Positions 7,296 to 13,249 of a stretch of 52,661 nucleotides of DNA are shown piece after piece. Location: IMG/VR virus record IMGVR_UViG_3300042541_000817, positions 1 to 52,661 of that record. The stretch is one strand, 5' to 3'. The notes below the pieces were generated by a model. That model had not been told where the DNA came from. It searched no databases and was given only the letters and a program-made list of their open reading frames with translations. The DNA is from a virus. Positions within the stretch are counted from its first letter, which is position 1. Every line of letters begins with the position of its first letter. A program made the position numbers and the translations under genes.

Positions 7296-7439
7296 CTACT
7301 TTCTTTCTTTAATTATAGCGGAGGGGTCTGACAATTTTTTTCTATTGTAGGTTTTCTTTGACGGAACACTTGAGGCAGCATTAGATCTACGCAACTCCAT
7401 AAGTCTGCGTAATTCCTCGGGTGTTTTCTTTTGTGTCAT
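7296..7439 (-). CDS. 47-residue basic leaderless protein
   Basis: An open frame of 47 codons, rich in Lys and Arg. The ATG is six bases after a TAAGAT -10 box with TTGACA 18 bases upstream, so a leaderless message is predicted. The 3' part of the frame contains the promoter of the GP88 gene. The composition (basic, Ser-rich) would fit a nucleic-acid-binding peptide, but no family is recognised. Confidence 0.55.
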   Translation of the reverse strand: MTQKKTPEELRRLMELRRSNAASSVPSKKTYNRKKLSDPSAIIKERK

Positions 7440-7550
7440 AAACTAATCTTAGCATACATGGGATAAAAATGTCAAATCTTAAAATGTGATAAAGATCACA
7501 CGACGCACGTGGGCATTTTTATGCGGGGAAGTGCATAAAAATACTTTTAG
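7440..7550 (-). promoter_or_regulatory. Regulatory spacer with hairpin, CACGTG and CRP-like palindrome
   Basis: Just after the stop of the 7551-7793 gene, a 12-bp hairpin with arms GCATTTTTATGC and GCATAAAAATAC (about 7513-7544) may be a terminator. Then come CACGTG (7506-7511), perfect palindrome TGTGATAAAGATCACA (7485-7500), TTGACA (7470-7475), 18 bases and TAAGAT (7446-7451). The palindrome is centred near -60, as expected for CRP-type activation. Confidence 0.7.
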
Positions 7551-7793
7551 TTATTCTATTGTTTCAATAAAAACATACAACGGAATTAAATCAGTGTAAG
7601 AATAATTGGCAAAGTCTAATTCATCAAATTCATTCTTAGTCTGAATACTCCAATTATCTGCAGTTGAATCACTTTCAATAAACATAACTTCAACAATGTC
7701 ATCACCGACTTTAATTAAATCGCCAATCATTAATTGATCTGGCTTGAGTTCATCTGCAAAGATTAGTTCCATGCTATTTATTGTATCAGACAT
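7551..7793 (-). CDS. Unknown small beta-rich protein
   Basis: An 80-residue acidic protein with LMIGDLIKVGDDIVEV near the middle, an SH3/KOW-like pattern. The gap to the next upstream gene is one base, so it is the last gene of an operon (8520 down to 7551). Function unknown. Confidence 0.65.
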   Translation of the reverse strand: MSDTINSMELIFADELKPDQLMIGDLIKVGDDIVEVMFIESDSTADNWSIQTKNEFDELDFANYSYTDLIPLYVFIETIE

Positions 7794-7794
7794 T

Positions 7795-8010
7795 TTACTT
7801 TCCTCCTACTTTTCCGTCACGATAAAAAATCTTGGTGTGCATTTTGCCATTAGGCTCTGAAAAATTGTAGGTTGCATAGTCATCTGCAAATCCCCAATCC
7901 ACAATTTTATTCCACTCGGTCACTGCGCTAATTGCGTCTGAATAACGACCAACCCAATGAGGTGAAGTATCATTATCATAGGTTGCAGTAATTGCGTATG
8001 AGTATTCCAT
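7795..8010 (-). CDS. Unknown small protein
   Basis: A 71-residue protein. I start it at the ATG that follows AAGGGA and comes one base after the upstream stop, giving MEYSY; an in-frame ATG ten codons earlier lies inside the neighbour. The mix of aromatic and charged residues suggests a compact soluble fold. Not recognised. Confidence 0.65.
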   Translation of the reverse strand: MEYSYAITATYDNDTSPHWVGRYSDAISAVTEWNKIVDWGFADDYATYNFSEPNGKMHTKIFYRDGKVGGK

Positions 8011-8011
8011 T

Positions 8012-8308
8012 TTAGTATTCCCTTTCAATAAGCCACGCATTTAGGTGGTGTTGTTCAATTATTGCATAAGCGGGGGCAGTAGTCAAACCCTTATAGGTTA
8101 TTCCTTCGGGCATAGGTATTTCCAAGTCCCATAGTCCTGCGTCATTTACTGCGTCAATAGCCTCAATACATACCGATACCATAGACTTAGGCACTGGCGG
8201 GTAGTGATTAGCAGATAAGTGAATACCTATCTGAGTTTCTAAATCAAGATGAATACCAAGATTATCAAGTGTTCCGTCTGCCATTTCTGTTGCAAAATTA
8301 CTTCCCAT
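8012..8308 (-). CDS. Unknown actinophage-type protein (98 aa)
   Basis: A 98-residue soluble protein, coupled by a TAATG overlap to the upstream gene. Segments such as VSVCIEAIDAVND look helical. I recall no family with a known role. Confidence 0.65.
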   Translation of the reverse strand: MGSNFATEMADGTLDNLGIHLDLETQIGIHLSANHYPPVPKSMVSVCIEAIDAVNDAGLWDLEIPMPEGITYKGLTTAPAYAIIEQHHLNAWLIEREY

Positions 8309-8520
8309 TATCGTGCTTCTCCGCTCATTAGTAGTTCAGGCTCACTTAGTAGCCCATTATCCCAAATAACACTTCCGTCATAGTCTAATAGTAATTCGTA
8401 GGGATTACACTCGCAAGTTTCTGAGTCAAAATCCTCGCCATTTCCCCAATACAAATTACCTTGACCATTACAAGCATTACAATTCTGTATCGCTCTTAGT
8501 GCGTATTCTAATTTATCCAT
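8308..8520 (-). CDS. Zinc-knuckle small protein, paralogue of 12192-12332
   Basis: A 70-residue protein with CNACNGQG near residue 14 and CEC near residue 32, a DnaJ-type zinc pattern. It clearly resembles the 46-residue plus-strand protein at 12192-12332 (CSTCYGRG, then CDC). The start is the ATG six bases after AGAAGG; an earlier ATG (at 8541) lies six bases after the TAGGAT -10 box and could allow a leaderless longer form. Confidence 0.65.
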   Translation of the reverse strand: MDKLEYALRAIQNCNACNGQGNLYWGNGEDFDSETCECNPYELLLDYDGSVIWDNGLLSEPELLMSGEAR

Positions 8521-8547
8521 TTTTTCCTTCTTTCTGTTCATACTGAA

Positions 8548-8570
8548 ATCCTATCAGATAGGGCTGACAT
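8548..8570 (-). promoter_or_regulatory. TGTCA-type promoter
   Basis: Minus strand TGTCA, 11 bases, TAGGAT (8548-8553); a TTGAAA lies 17 bases from the -10. It drives the operon 8520-7551. Confidence 0.65.
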
Positions 8571-8590
8571 TTTCAACCCTACCCAACCAC

Positions 8591-9088
8591 TCACCAAGAC
8601 GAATGGTACGAAAAGGACAAATTGGACAATTCGGGTAGAGCAAGAATACGCTCTAATTGTTCAATAGTATTCTCTAGGTCACGCCAATACCATTGATCGA
8701 TATCTGTTCCACCAAAGAAAAATCCTTCTTGTGGTGGCAATAGGCTAGGGTCTTTATTTTCTAAAGAGTGCTTACAAATCGCAAGCAATTCTATTAATTT
8801 ATCTTGTGATACATAGTAGTCACCGCAGTCGTCAATTCCTTTTTGTACATTTTTGACAAACCAATTATGAATCTGATTAGCCTTGCGCCAATAAGCACAA
8901 GTCACTTCTACGCTTGCGCCATAGATATCTGTTGCGACATTGGATAATTGTGTTAATTCCATTAGGTTGTTGAATTGCGGATATACCGCTTCAGGTGAGT
9001 CATAAGATAATTCGTCATTATCTCTTAGTGCGTTCCAATTCACTTTTTCCAAGTGTTTCTTGGCTAGTAAGTACATATCTAATCCCAT
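8591..9088 (-). CDS. MGLDMYL-family phage protein
   Basis: A 165-residue protein beginning MGLDMYLLAKK, the start of a small protein family widespread in phages and some bacteria, of unknown role. An aromatic-rich C-terminal part (FFFGGTDIDQWYW) is visible. Preceded by AGAAGG. Its 3' end contains two GGACA words 9 bp apart (8615 and 8624). Confidence 0.8.
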   Translation of the reverse strand: MGLDMYLLAKKHLEKVNWNALRDNDELSYDSPEAVYPQFNNLMELTQLSNVATDIYGASVEVTCAYWRKANQIHNWFVKNVQKGIDDCGDYYVSQDKLIELLAICKHSLENKDPSLLPPQEGFFFGGTDIDQWYWRDLENTIEQLERILALPELSNLSFSYHSSW

Positions 9089-9268
9089 TGGATTACCTTC
9101 TTTCTTTTAGGCTTCTAGCCTATCATTTCCTACTGACAAAATCAAACCGACACGCCGTAAAATCTGGGGGAATATTAAAATGTGTCGTAAATCACCCTGT
9201 GTATAACCCTGTGGATAACCCCACGTGAAATTTTTGAGCAGTTTTAGATCATGCTCAGGATTTGAAAA
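9089..9268 (-). promoter_or_regulatory. Composite regulatory spacer with DnaA-like boxes
   Basis: In transcription order: stem-loop (9235-9259), CACGTG (9222-9227), TGTGGATAA (9210-9218) and TGTGTATAA (9198-9206) 12 bp apart, TGTGTCGTAAATCACC (9181-9196), GACACGCCGTAA (9149-9160), TGTCA, 11 bases, TAGGCT (9117-9122). Same order of parts as in 4576-4802. Confidence 0.75.
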
Positions 9269-9370
9269 CTAGAATCCGTTTTCTTTTATGTCTTTAATTG
9301 CTAATCGCAATAAATAAAATGTTGAAATTAGCAAAGCAAGTTGCACAAGTGTTGTTAAAAATCTGCTCAC
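9269..9370 (-). CDS. 33-residue single-pass membrane peptide
   Basis: GTG start overlapping the upstream stop (GTGA). The peptide has a basic first three residues, a hydrophobic stretch of about 20 residues (LTTLVQLALLISTFYLLRLA), then a charged tail. This looks like a small inner-membrane protein of the kind used in superinfection exclusion or host takeover, but no function can be assigned. Confidence 0.55.
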   Translation of the reverse strand: MSRFLTTLVQLALLISTFYLLRLAIKDIKENGF

Positions 9371-9567
9371 GCATTTACCTCAATTCCTTTATAGCAAGCA
9401 AGAGCAAATCTATTTGCGTCAAATCTTGGATTATCAGTTTCAAACATTAGAGAAAATTCATCTACCAAATCAGCAAATAAAATTTCTCCTTGCTCATCAA
9501 AAACAGAAGTAGCAAAGTAATTGCTAAGAATTTCAGCAGTTGCGACATAGTCTTTTCGTGTCATCAT
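9367..9567 (-). CDS. Unknown small actinophage protein (66 aa)
   Basis: A 66-residue acidic protein. The start MMTRKDYVATAEIL resembles short early proteins in mycobacteriophages and related phages, of unknown role. The start overlaps the stop of the 30-residue gene upstream (ATGA). Confidence 0.65.
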   Translation of the reverse strand: MMTRKDYVATAEILSNYFATSVFDEQGEILFADLVDEFSLMFETDNPRFDANRFALACYKGIEVNA

Positions 9568-9656
9568 TTATGAGCACACTCGCTTTCTATTTCGTGTCCA
9601 AATTCATCTACTAATTCCTCGTAGATTTCGTCTAAGTATTCTAAGTAATCGCTCAT
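9564..9656 (-). CDS. 30-residue acidic peptide A
   Basis: A 30-codon frame coupled by overlaps on both sides (TAATG upstream, ATGA downstream). Very acidic helix ending in a C-terminal HK. It resembles the 30-residue peptide at 10721-10813 in length, acidity, LDEI segment and HK ending, suggesting they are paralogues. Confidence 0.55.
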   Translation of the reverse strand: MSDYLEYLDEIYEELVDEFGHEIESECAHK

Positions 9657-9862
9657 TATTCAGCCACCTTTAGAGTAGCCCAAGAATTGCCCTTATTGAC
9701 TTCATCAAGGACAGGACCGAGAGCAGGCGCAAGCAAATCTTTTAGCATACTTTCAAGAAAGTGAATTTGAATTTCACTATCTAATTCTAATAGTTGCTTA
9801 GCAGTTGGATTATTTTCATCTACCTCAGTTATGAAGTGGAGAGAGTGTTTAATTGTTTTCAT
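9656..9862 (-). CDS. Unknown small protein (68 aa)
   Basis: A 68-residue soluble, mostly helical protein. Second gene of the operon that begins at 10073. No motif recognised. Confidence 0.65.
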   Translation of the reverse strand: MKTIKHSLHFITEVDENNPTAKQLLELDSEIQIHFLESMLKDLLAPALGPVLDEVNKGNSWATLKVAE

Positions 9863-9881
9863 TTATTTTATTTCCTATTCT

Positions 9882-10073
9882 TTAATTTGAGGGGATAAGT
9901 GTGCCACGAAGTGTGCCACGAATTGAGAGAGTGTCGCAAGACATTTTGACCGCAACGCCTACTGGTAATTGAGTAGGATAAGTTGAGATAAATTGAGCAA
10001 CCGCACCTTTAGAGGGCAGGCTAATTTTTTTAGTAGAACCATTAAAGGTTTCTAGTGTTATAGTGTAAGTCAT
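9882..10073 (-). CDS. Small protein, paralogue of 12333-12524
   Basis: A 63-residue protein with the pattern ITLxTxxGSTKK, then LPVGVAV, then an IRG-x-L-x-G end. The plus-strand protein at 12333-12524 has the same length and the same landmarks, so the two are paralogues on opposite strands. Probably a small beta-rich fold. Function unknown. Confidence 0.65.
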   Translation of the reverse strand: MTYTITLETFNGSTKKISLPSKGAVAQFISTYPTQLPVGVAVKMSCDTLSIRGTLRGTLIPSN

Positions 10074-10105
10074 TTTGACTTCCTTTCGTTTTTAGGTATA
10101 AGACT

Positions 10106-10128
10106 ATCTTATACTATGGGGCTGACAA
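10106..10128 (-). promoter_or_regulatory. TGTCA-type promoter
   Basis: Minus strand TGTCA, 11 bases, TAAGAT (10106-10111), then a leader with GAAAGGAAG before the ATG of 9882-10073. It directly follows the stop of the 10129-10341 gene. Confidence 0.65.
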
Positions 10129-10341
10129 TTAGTCTGCGTTTTTTACCGCTAGATAGCGATAGGTATCCTTTAGGTTAAATATTGAGGGATAGTGTGGGCG
10201 AACCTGAACCCGATAAGTATCACAATTAGCATACCAAACCTTATCGGTTTTTTCTGCGTCGATTATTTCGCCATTTATTGAGCGAGAATTGTAAGTCTTG
10301 CCAATTAGCAGACTTTCTACATTATAGACATTTGCTGACAT
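10129..10341 (-). CDS. Small protein, paralogue of 10998-11198
   Basis: A 70-residue protein. Its first half (YNVESLLIGKTYNSRSI) matches the spacing of YSINDLLYGQQYYPRSL in the 66-residue protein at 10998-11198, indicating duplication. Beta-rich C-terminal half. Role unknown. Confidence 0.65.
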   Translation of the reverse strand: MSANVYNVESLLIGKTYNSRSINGEIIDAEKTDKVWYANCDTYRVQVRPHYPSIFNLKDTYRYLAVKNAD

Positions 10342-10637
10342 AGTGTCACTTCCTTTTTTTCTTTAGATAGTAAGTATAGCATTTTTGGCTGACATTATCA
10401 AATCCAAATTCGGACATTTCCGACATTTTGAATGTGATACTCATCACACCGATTTTGCTATTTATTTAATTGTATAAGAGAATACTACCAGATAAATCTC
10501 AAAAAGTCAAGGCGACACGCCGTAAATGCGAGATTTATTTATGTGACCTTAAACACATTTTGCTTGTGGATAACCTGTGGATAAGTGCACGTGCAAAATT
10601 TGCAAAGTTTTTCTCTGCAATTTTGTTTTTATTTATT
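10342..10637 (-). promoter_or_regulatory. Large composite regulatory spacer
   Basis: In transcription order: a hairpin with arms CAAAATTTGCA/TGCAATTTTG (about 10593-10625), CACGTG (10588-10593), TGTGGATAA twice (10576-10584 and 10565-10573, 11 bp apart), TGTGACCTTAAACACA (10542-10557), a nested hairpin ATAAATCTC/GAGATTTAT (10492-10538) enclosing GGCG-ACA-CGCC, perfect palindrome TGTGATACTCATCACA (10433-10448), GGACA/CGACA at 10412/10421, TTGATA and TGTCA upstream of TATACT (10373-10378). Confidence 0.75.
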
Positions 10638-10724
10638 TTATTTCTTTACACTTAAGTAGTCGCTAATATTTACATACACAATGTATGCAACATAGGCTAA
10701 TACTGAAACAAAAATAATTTTCAT
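10638..10724 (-). CDS. 28-residue membrane peptide
   Basis: A 28-codon frame coupled by ATGA overlap to the 30-residue gene upstream. The first 20 residues (IIFVSVLAYVAYIVYV) form one membrane segment. Similar in size and type to the 9269-9370 peptide. Role unknown. Confidence 0.5.
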   Translation of the reverse strand: MKIIFVSVLAYVAYIVYVNISDYLSVKK

Positions 10725-10813
10725 TTATGATCTCCAATTTCATCTAGCAATTCCCAAAGTATTGGCTCTAATTCTTTAGCAACCAAATCTAATTTATCTT
10801 GTAAGTTTTTCAT
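10721..10813 (-). CDS. 30-residue acidic peptide B
   Basis: A 30-codon frame, coupled to the upstream zinc-ribbon gene and the downstream membrane peptide by ATGA overlaps. Helical, ending in HK like peptide A at 9564-9656. Probably translated; function unknown. Confidence 0.5.
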   Translation of the reverse strand: MKNLQDKLDLVAKELEPILWELLDEIGDHK

Positions 10814-10998
10814 AGTGGCAAAATCTCTTTTCCATAGTATCCAACTGCTTCAACTAAGTTAATTACACTTTTGTATTCATTACAATTAAAGCAAATTCTA
10901 TTTTCTTTATTCATAGTGGTTGAGCAATAAACGCAGATATTATCTTGAAGGTTAAATCCTAACGCTTCAATTTCATTAAGGGACATAGATATTTTCAT
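10810..10998 (-). CDS. Small zinc-ribbon protein (62 aa)
   Basis: A 62-residue protein with CVYC at residue 22 and CFNC at residue 36, a typical four-cysteine zinc ribbon. Coupled by TAATG and ATGA overlaps. Could bind nucleic acid or a host protein; nothing more specific is visible. Confidence 0.65.
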   Translation of the reverse strand: MKISMSLNEIEALGFNLQDNICVYCSTTMNKENRICFNCNEYKSVINLVEAVGYYGKEILPL

Positions 10999-11198
10999 TA
11001 GTTATCCTCAACCTTCACGCTAATAGTAGCCCAATTATTGCCATTAAAGCGAATAGCAAAAGCCTTATAGCCTTCGGGAGTATAGACATCGCTTCTCTCA
11101 GTAGAGTAGTTAATTTCACCATTAAGGTGTTTTCTCACAAGAGAGCGAGGATAGTATTGCTGACCATAGAGCAGGTCATTTATTGAATAAGTTTTCAT
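10998..11198 (-). CDS. Small protein, paralogue of 10129-10341
   Basis: A 66-residue protein with a YSxNDLLxGxxYxPRSL opening, shared with 10129-10341. First gene of the operon 11198-10638. Its TGTCA promoter (11232-11254) lies inside the 3' end of the upstream gene. Confidence 0.65.
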   Translation of the reverse strand: MKTYSINDLLYGQQYYPRSLVRKHLNGEINYSTERSDVYTPEGYKAFAIRFNGNNWATISVKVEDN

Positions 11199-11221
11199 TT
11201 AAGTTATTACCTTTCTTTTCT

Positions 11222-11398
11222 TTACTTAGTAAGTCTATCAGAAGCCTCTGACATTTCCTTACACTTATTAGGGTTATCCCACCAAGGGAAGCCCTCATGG
11301 TAGGTAGCAGGGGCAAGGACTACCTGACCGCAAGGGCATAGGTTCATCATGCCTTTAGGGTAGTCGTGTATAGTAGCGAACCTATTCCAAATACTCAT
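11222..11398 (-). CDS. Small Cys-containing protein (58 aa)
   Basis: A 58-codon frame whose ATG overlaps the stop of 11398-11604 (TAATG). It has CPC near residue 21 and another Cys near residue 46, with a PWW segment between. The last codons contain the promoter for the next operon: TGTCA, 11 bases, TAGACT (11232-11237). Function unknown. Confidence 0.6.
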   Translation of the reverse strand: MSIWNRFATIHDYPKGMMNLCPCGQVVLAPATYHEGFPWWDNPNKCKEMSEASDRLTK

Positions 11399-11604
11399 TA
11401 GTTAGCAACCTGACAAGAACCGCTAAGAGATTTCCAAGCAGACCAACCGCTAAGGCGGTCTGGGTCTTCTACCCAATAAGAGGTTATGTCTAATTCGCAA
11501 TTAGAGCAAGTCGCATAGCGGTCATACTCATCACTTACGATAGATGATTTAATTGCTTCGTGTGTAGAGAAGCCTAGTTTTTTTAGTAGTGTTTGTTCGT
11601 TCAT
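11398..11604 (-). CDS. Small CxxC protein, paralogue of 12016-12195
   Basis: A 68-residue protein with CSNCELDI, then W-x-x-DPDRL-x-x-WSAW. The plus-strand 59-residue protein at 12016-12195 carries the same series (CMDCENNI, DPERL, WSDW), so they are paralogues. A leader with GAAAGG precedes the ATG. Possible zinc binder. Confidence 0.65.
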   Translation of the reverse strand: MNEQTLLKKLGFSTHEAIKSSIVSDEYDRYATCSNCELDITSYWVEDPDRLSGWSAWKSLSGSCQVAN

Positions 11605-12015
11605 TTTAGAACCAACCTTTCTTTTTCTTTATGTAGCAAGTCTAGCAGAGGGGTCTGACAAATCGGGGCATTTATTCGCTAGGCTCACTGTGATTTATCT
11701 CACATTTATTTGCTAGGCTCACTGCCCGATTTATCCCTTATTTAGTTTTTCTTACTCCGTAAGTCTAACATAAAAATCTCAAAAAAGCAAATCGACACGC
11801 CGTACTACAAGTGTGTTTCTTATCACATTAGTTATCAACAGCCTGTGGATAAGTCCACGTGTGACACGTGCAAATTCGGACATTATGGACATGTGATTAG
11901 TATCACAAAAATAGTTTTCCGACACGCCCGAGAAACAGGTCAAAATGTCAGTGGTCTGTGTTAGACTTACAGTAGTAAGAAAATGAGAAACTCTCATTAA
12001 GAAAGGTGGTCTCAA
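11605..12015 (+). promoter_or_regulatory. Divergent regulatory region between the two arms
   Basis: This 411-base gap has no convincing gene. Minus-strand promoter TGTCA-N11-TAGACT (11639-11660) faces left; plus-strand TGTCA (11946-11950), 11 bases, TAGACT (11962-11967) faces right. Between them: perfect palindromes TGTGATTTATCTCACA (11689-11704) and TGTGATTAGTATCACA (11892-11907), TGTGTTTCTTATCACA (11812-11827), DnaA-like TTATCAACA (11832-11840) and TGTGGATAA (11844-11852), CACGTG twice (11856, 11865), GACACGCC at 11794 and 11921, GGACA at 11878 and 11887, and a repeated GCTAGGCTCACTG. Confidence 0.75.
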
Positions 12016-12195
12016 ATGACTACACTAACAATAACAAAATGCGTAGAGCATAAGCCTATGCTATCCGCTATCTCCAATGTAGGAGATGAGCAATTCACTT
12101 TCTGTATGGATTGTGAAAATAACATAGAGCGTTGGTATAACGATACCGACCCTGAAAGACTACCAATGTGGTCAGATTGGAGTGTATCTCTATGA
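12016..12195 (+). CDS. Small CxxC protein, plus-strand paralogue
   Basis: A 59-codon gene preceded by AAAGGTGG. It holds CMDC near residue 31 and the DPERL...WSDW segment also found in the minus-strand protein 11398-11604. First gene of a three-gene operon, coupled to the next by ATGA-type overlap. Function unknown. Confidence 0.65.
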   Translation: MTTLTITKCVEHKPMLSAISNVGDEQFTFCMDCENNIERWYNDTDPERLPMWSDWSVSL

Positions 12196-12332
12196 TAAAC
12201 TCAGTTAAAACTATTGATTGCTCTACCTGTTATGGTAGAGGCTACATATTTTTCGGGGACAATGATGATTGTGCCATTGAAACATGTGATTGCGTATTAA
12301 ATGATGAACTAAATGTAGATTGGATTAACTAA
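12192..12332 (+). CDS. 46-residue zinc-knuckle protein, paralogue of 8308-8520
   Basis: A 46-codon gene overlapping the end of the first gene and followed directly by the next ATG (TAA then ATG). CSTCYGRG and a later CDC match the zinc-knuckle pattern of the 70-residue minus-strand protein at 8308-8520. Confidence 0.65.
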   Translation: MINSVKTIDCSTCYGRGYIFFGDNDDCAIETCDCVLNDELNVDWIN

Positions 12333-12524
12333 ATGATAAATGTAACACTAACAACAACAACAGGCTCCACTAAGGGCATGAGGTTTGATACTAAGAATGA
12401 TGTCCTGCTATTCATTGAGAAGATGTCCGATACACTGCCTATCGGTACAGCAGTGAATATTGACGCACCACTCATTGGAATACATAGTGGGTGGATACAG
12501 GGTAAGCGTCTACAAAACACATAG
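12333..12524 (+). CDS. Small protein, paralogue of 9882-10073
   Basis: A 63-residue protein starting directly after the previous stop. Shares GSTK, the LPIGTAV segment and the G-x-I/L-x-G end with 9882-10073. Last gene of the operon; a strong terminator follows. Confidence 0.65.
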   Translation: MINVTLTTTTGSTKGMRFDTKNDVLLFIEKMSDTLPIGTAVNIDAPLIGIHSGWIQGKRLQNT

Positions 12525-12542
12525 CCTTATCTATTAAAAGAT

Positions 12543-12572
12543 TAGTGGGTCTATGGGCTCACTATTTTTTTT
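12543..12572 (+). terminator. Intrinsic terminator of the plus-strand operon
   Basis: TAGTGGGTC, loop TATG, GGCTCACTA form a 9-bp stem (two G-U pairs), followed by eight T. It ends the 12016-12524 transcript before the HNH gene. Confidence 0.85.
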
Positions 12573-12676
12573 GATCATTTTTTGTTTATTTATGTATCAT
12601 ACATCTAAACAAAATATTCCAATTTACTCTAATTAAGAAATCTGAAAACAAATCTGAATTATGATATACTTAAACC

Positions 12677-13249
12677 ATGAGAAAACAATACACACGAGTC
12701 CAATACGACGAAAACGGTTTAAAGCAATGCACAAATTGCCAGGAATACAAAGAGACATCTAACTTCCATAAATACTCTAAGGCTCAAGATAGTTTGAAAC
12801 CTTGGTGTAAGGTTTGTGTAAGAGAATACGACTTGGCAGAAGATGATCCAAAAAGGGTTATGCCTAGAAAAAAGCAGGGGGAATTAATTCATTGTCGTAG
12901 ATGTGAAAAATATCTAGATAAATCTAACTTCTGGCGTGGCTCAACATATTGTCGTCCATGCAAGGTTTATATAGGTATAAACTCTAACCTTAGAAATAAA
13001 AACCTGACTATAGAAAAATATTCAGAATTAGAAAAATCTCAAAATGGGGTTTGTAAAATTTGCGGGAATACAGATTATAAGCGTTTATCCGTAGACCATG
13101 ATCATGCATGCTGTCCTGGAGAAAAAACTTGTGGAAACTGCACAAGAGGCTTATTGTGCTCTAGATGCAATAGAGCCCTAGGCTCTGTTAATGATGATGT
13201 AAAACTGTTACAAACTATGATACGATATTTAAATGGGGATATTAAATAA
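12677..13249 (+). CDS. HNH endonuclease, endonuclease VII family
   Basis: A 190-residue protein. The C-terminal part has the recombination endonuclease VII pattern: CKIC (126-129), VDHDHACC (139-146), CGNCTRGLLCSRCN (152-165). The N-terminal half carries two more Cys pairs (CTNC/CKVC and CRRC/CRPC), extra zinc ribbons. In phages such enzymes either resolve branched DNA or act as free-standing homing nucleases. TATACT is six bases before the ATG (leaderless). It is followed by a short repeat shared with a downstream gene. Confidence 0.85.
   Translation: MRKQYTRVQYDENGLKQCTNCQEYKETSNFHKYSKAQDSLKPWCKVCVREYDLAEDDPKRVMPRKKQGELIHCRRCEKYLDKSNFWRGSTYCRPCKVYIGINSNLRNKNLTIEKYSELEKSQNGVCKICGNTDYKRLSVDHDHACCPGEKTCGNCTRGLLCSRCNRALGSVNDDVKLLQTMIRYLNGDIK

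Noticed and set aside
10470-10655. 61-codon plus-strand frame in the large spacer
   Set aside because: It crosses hairpins, DnaA-like boxes and the 3' end of a coupled minus-strand gene, and has no ribosome site.
9269-10813. Toxin-antitoxin modules formed by the membrane peptide and acidic peptide pairs
   Set aside because: Size and order are suggestive, but no known toxin or antitoxin motif is present and in one case another gene lies between them.
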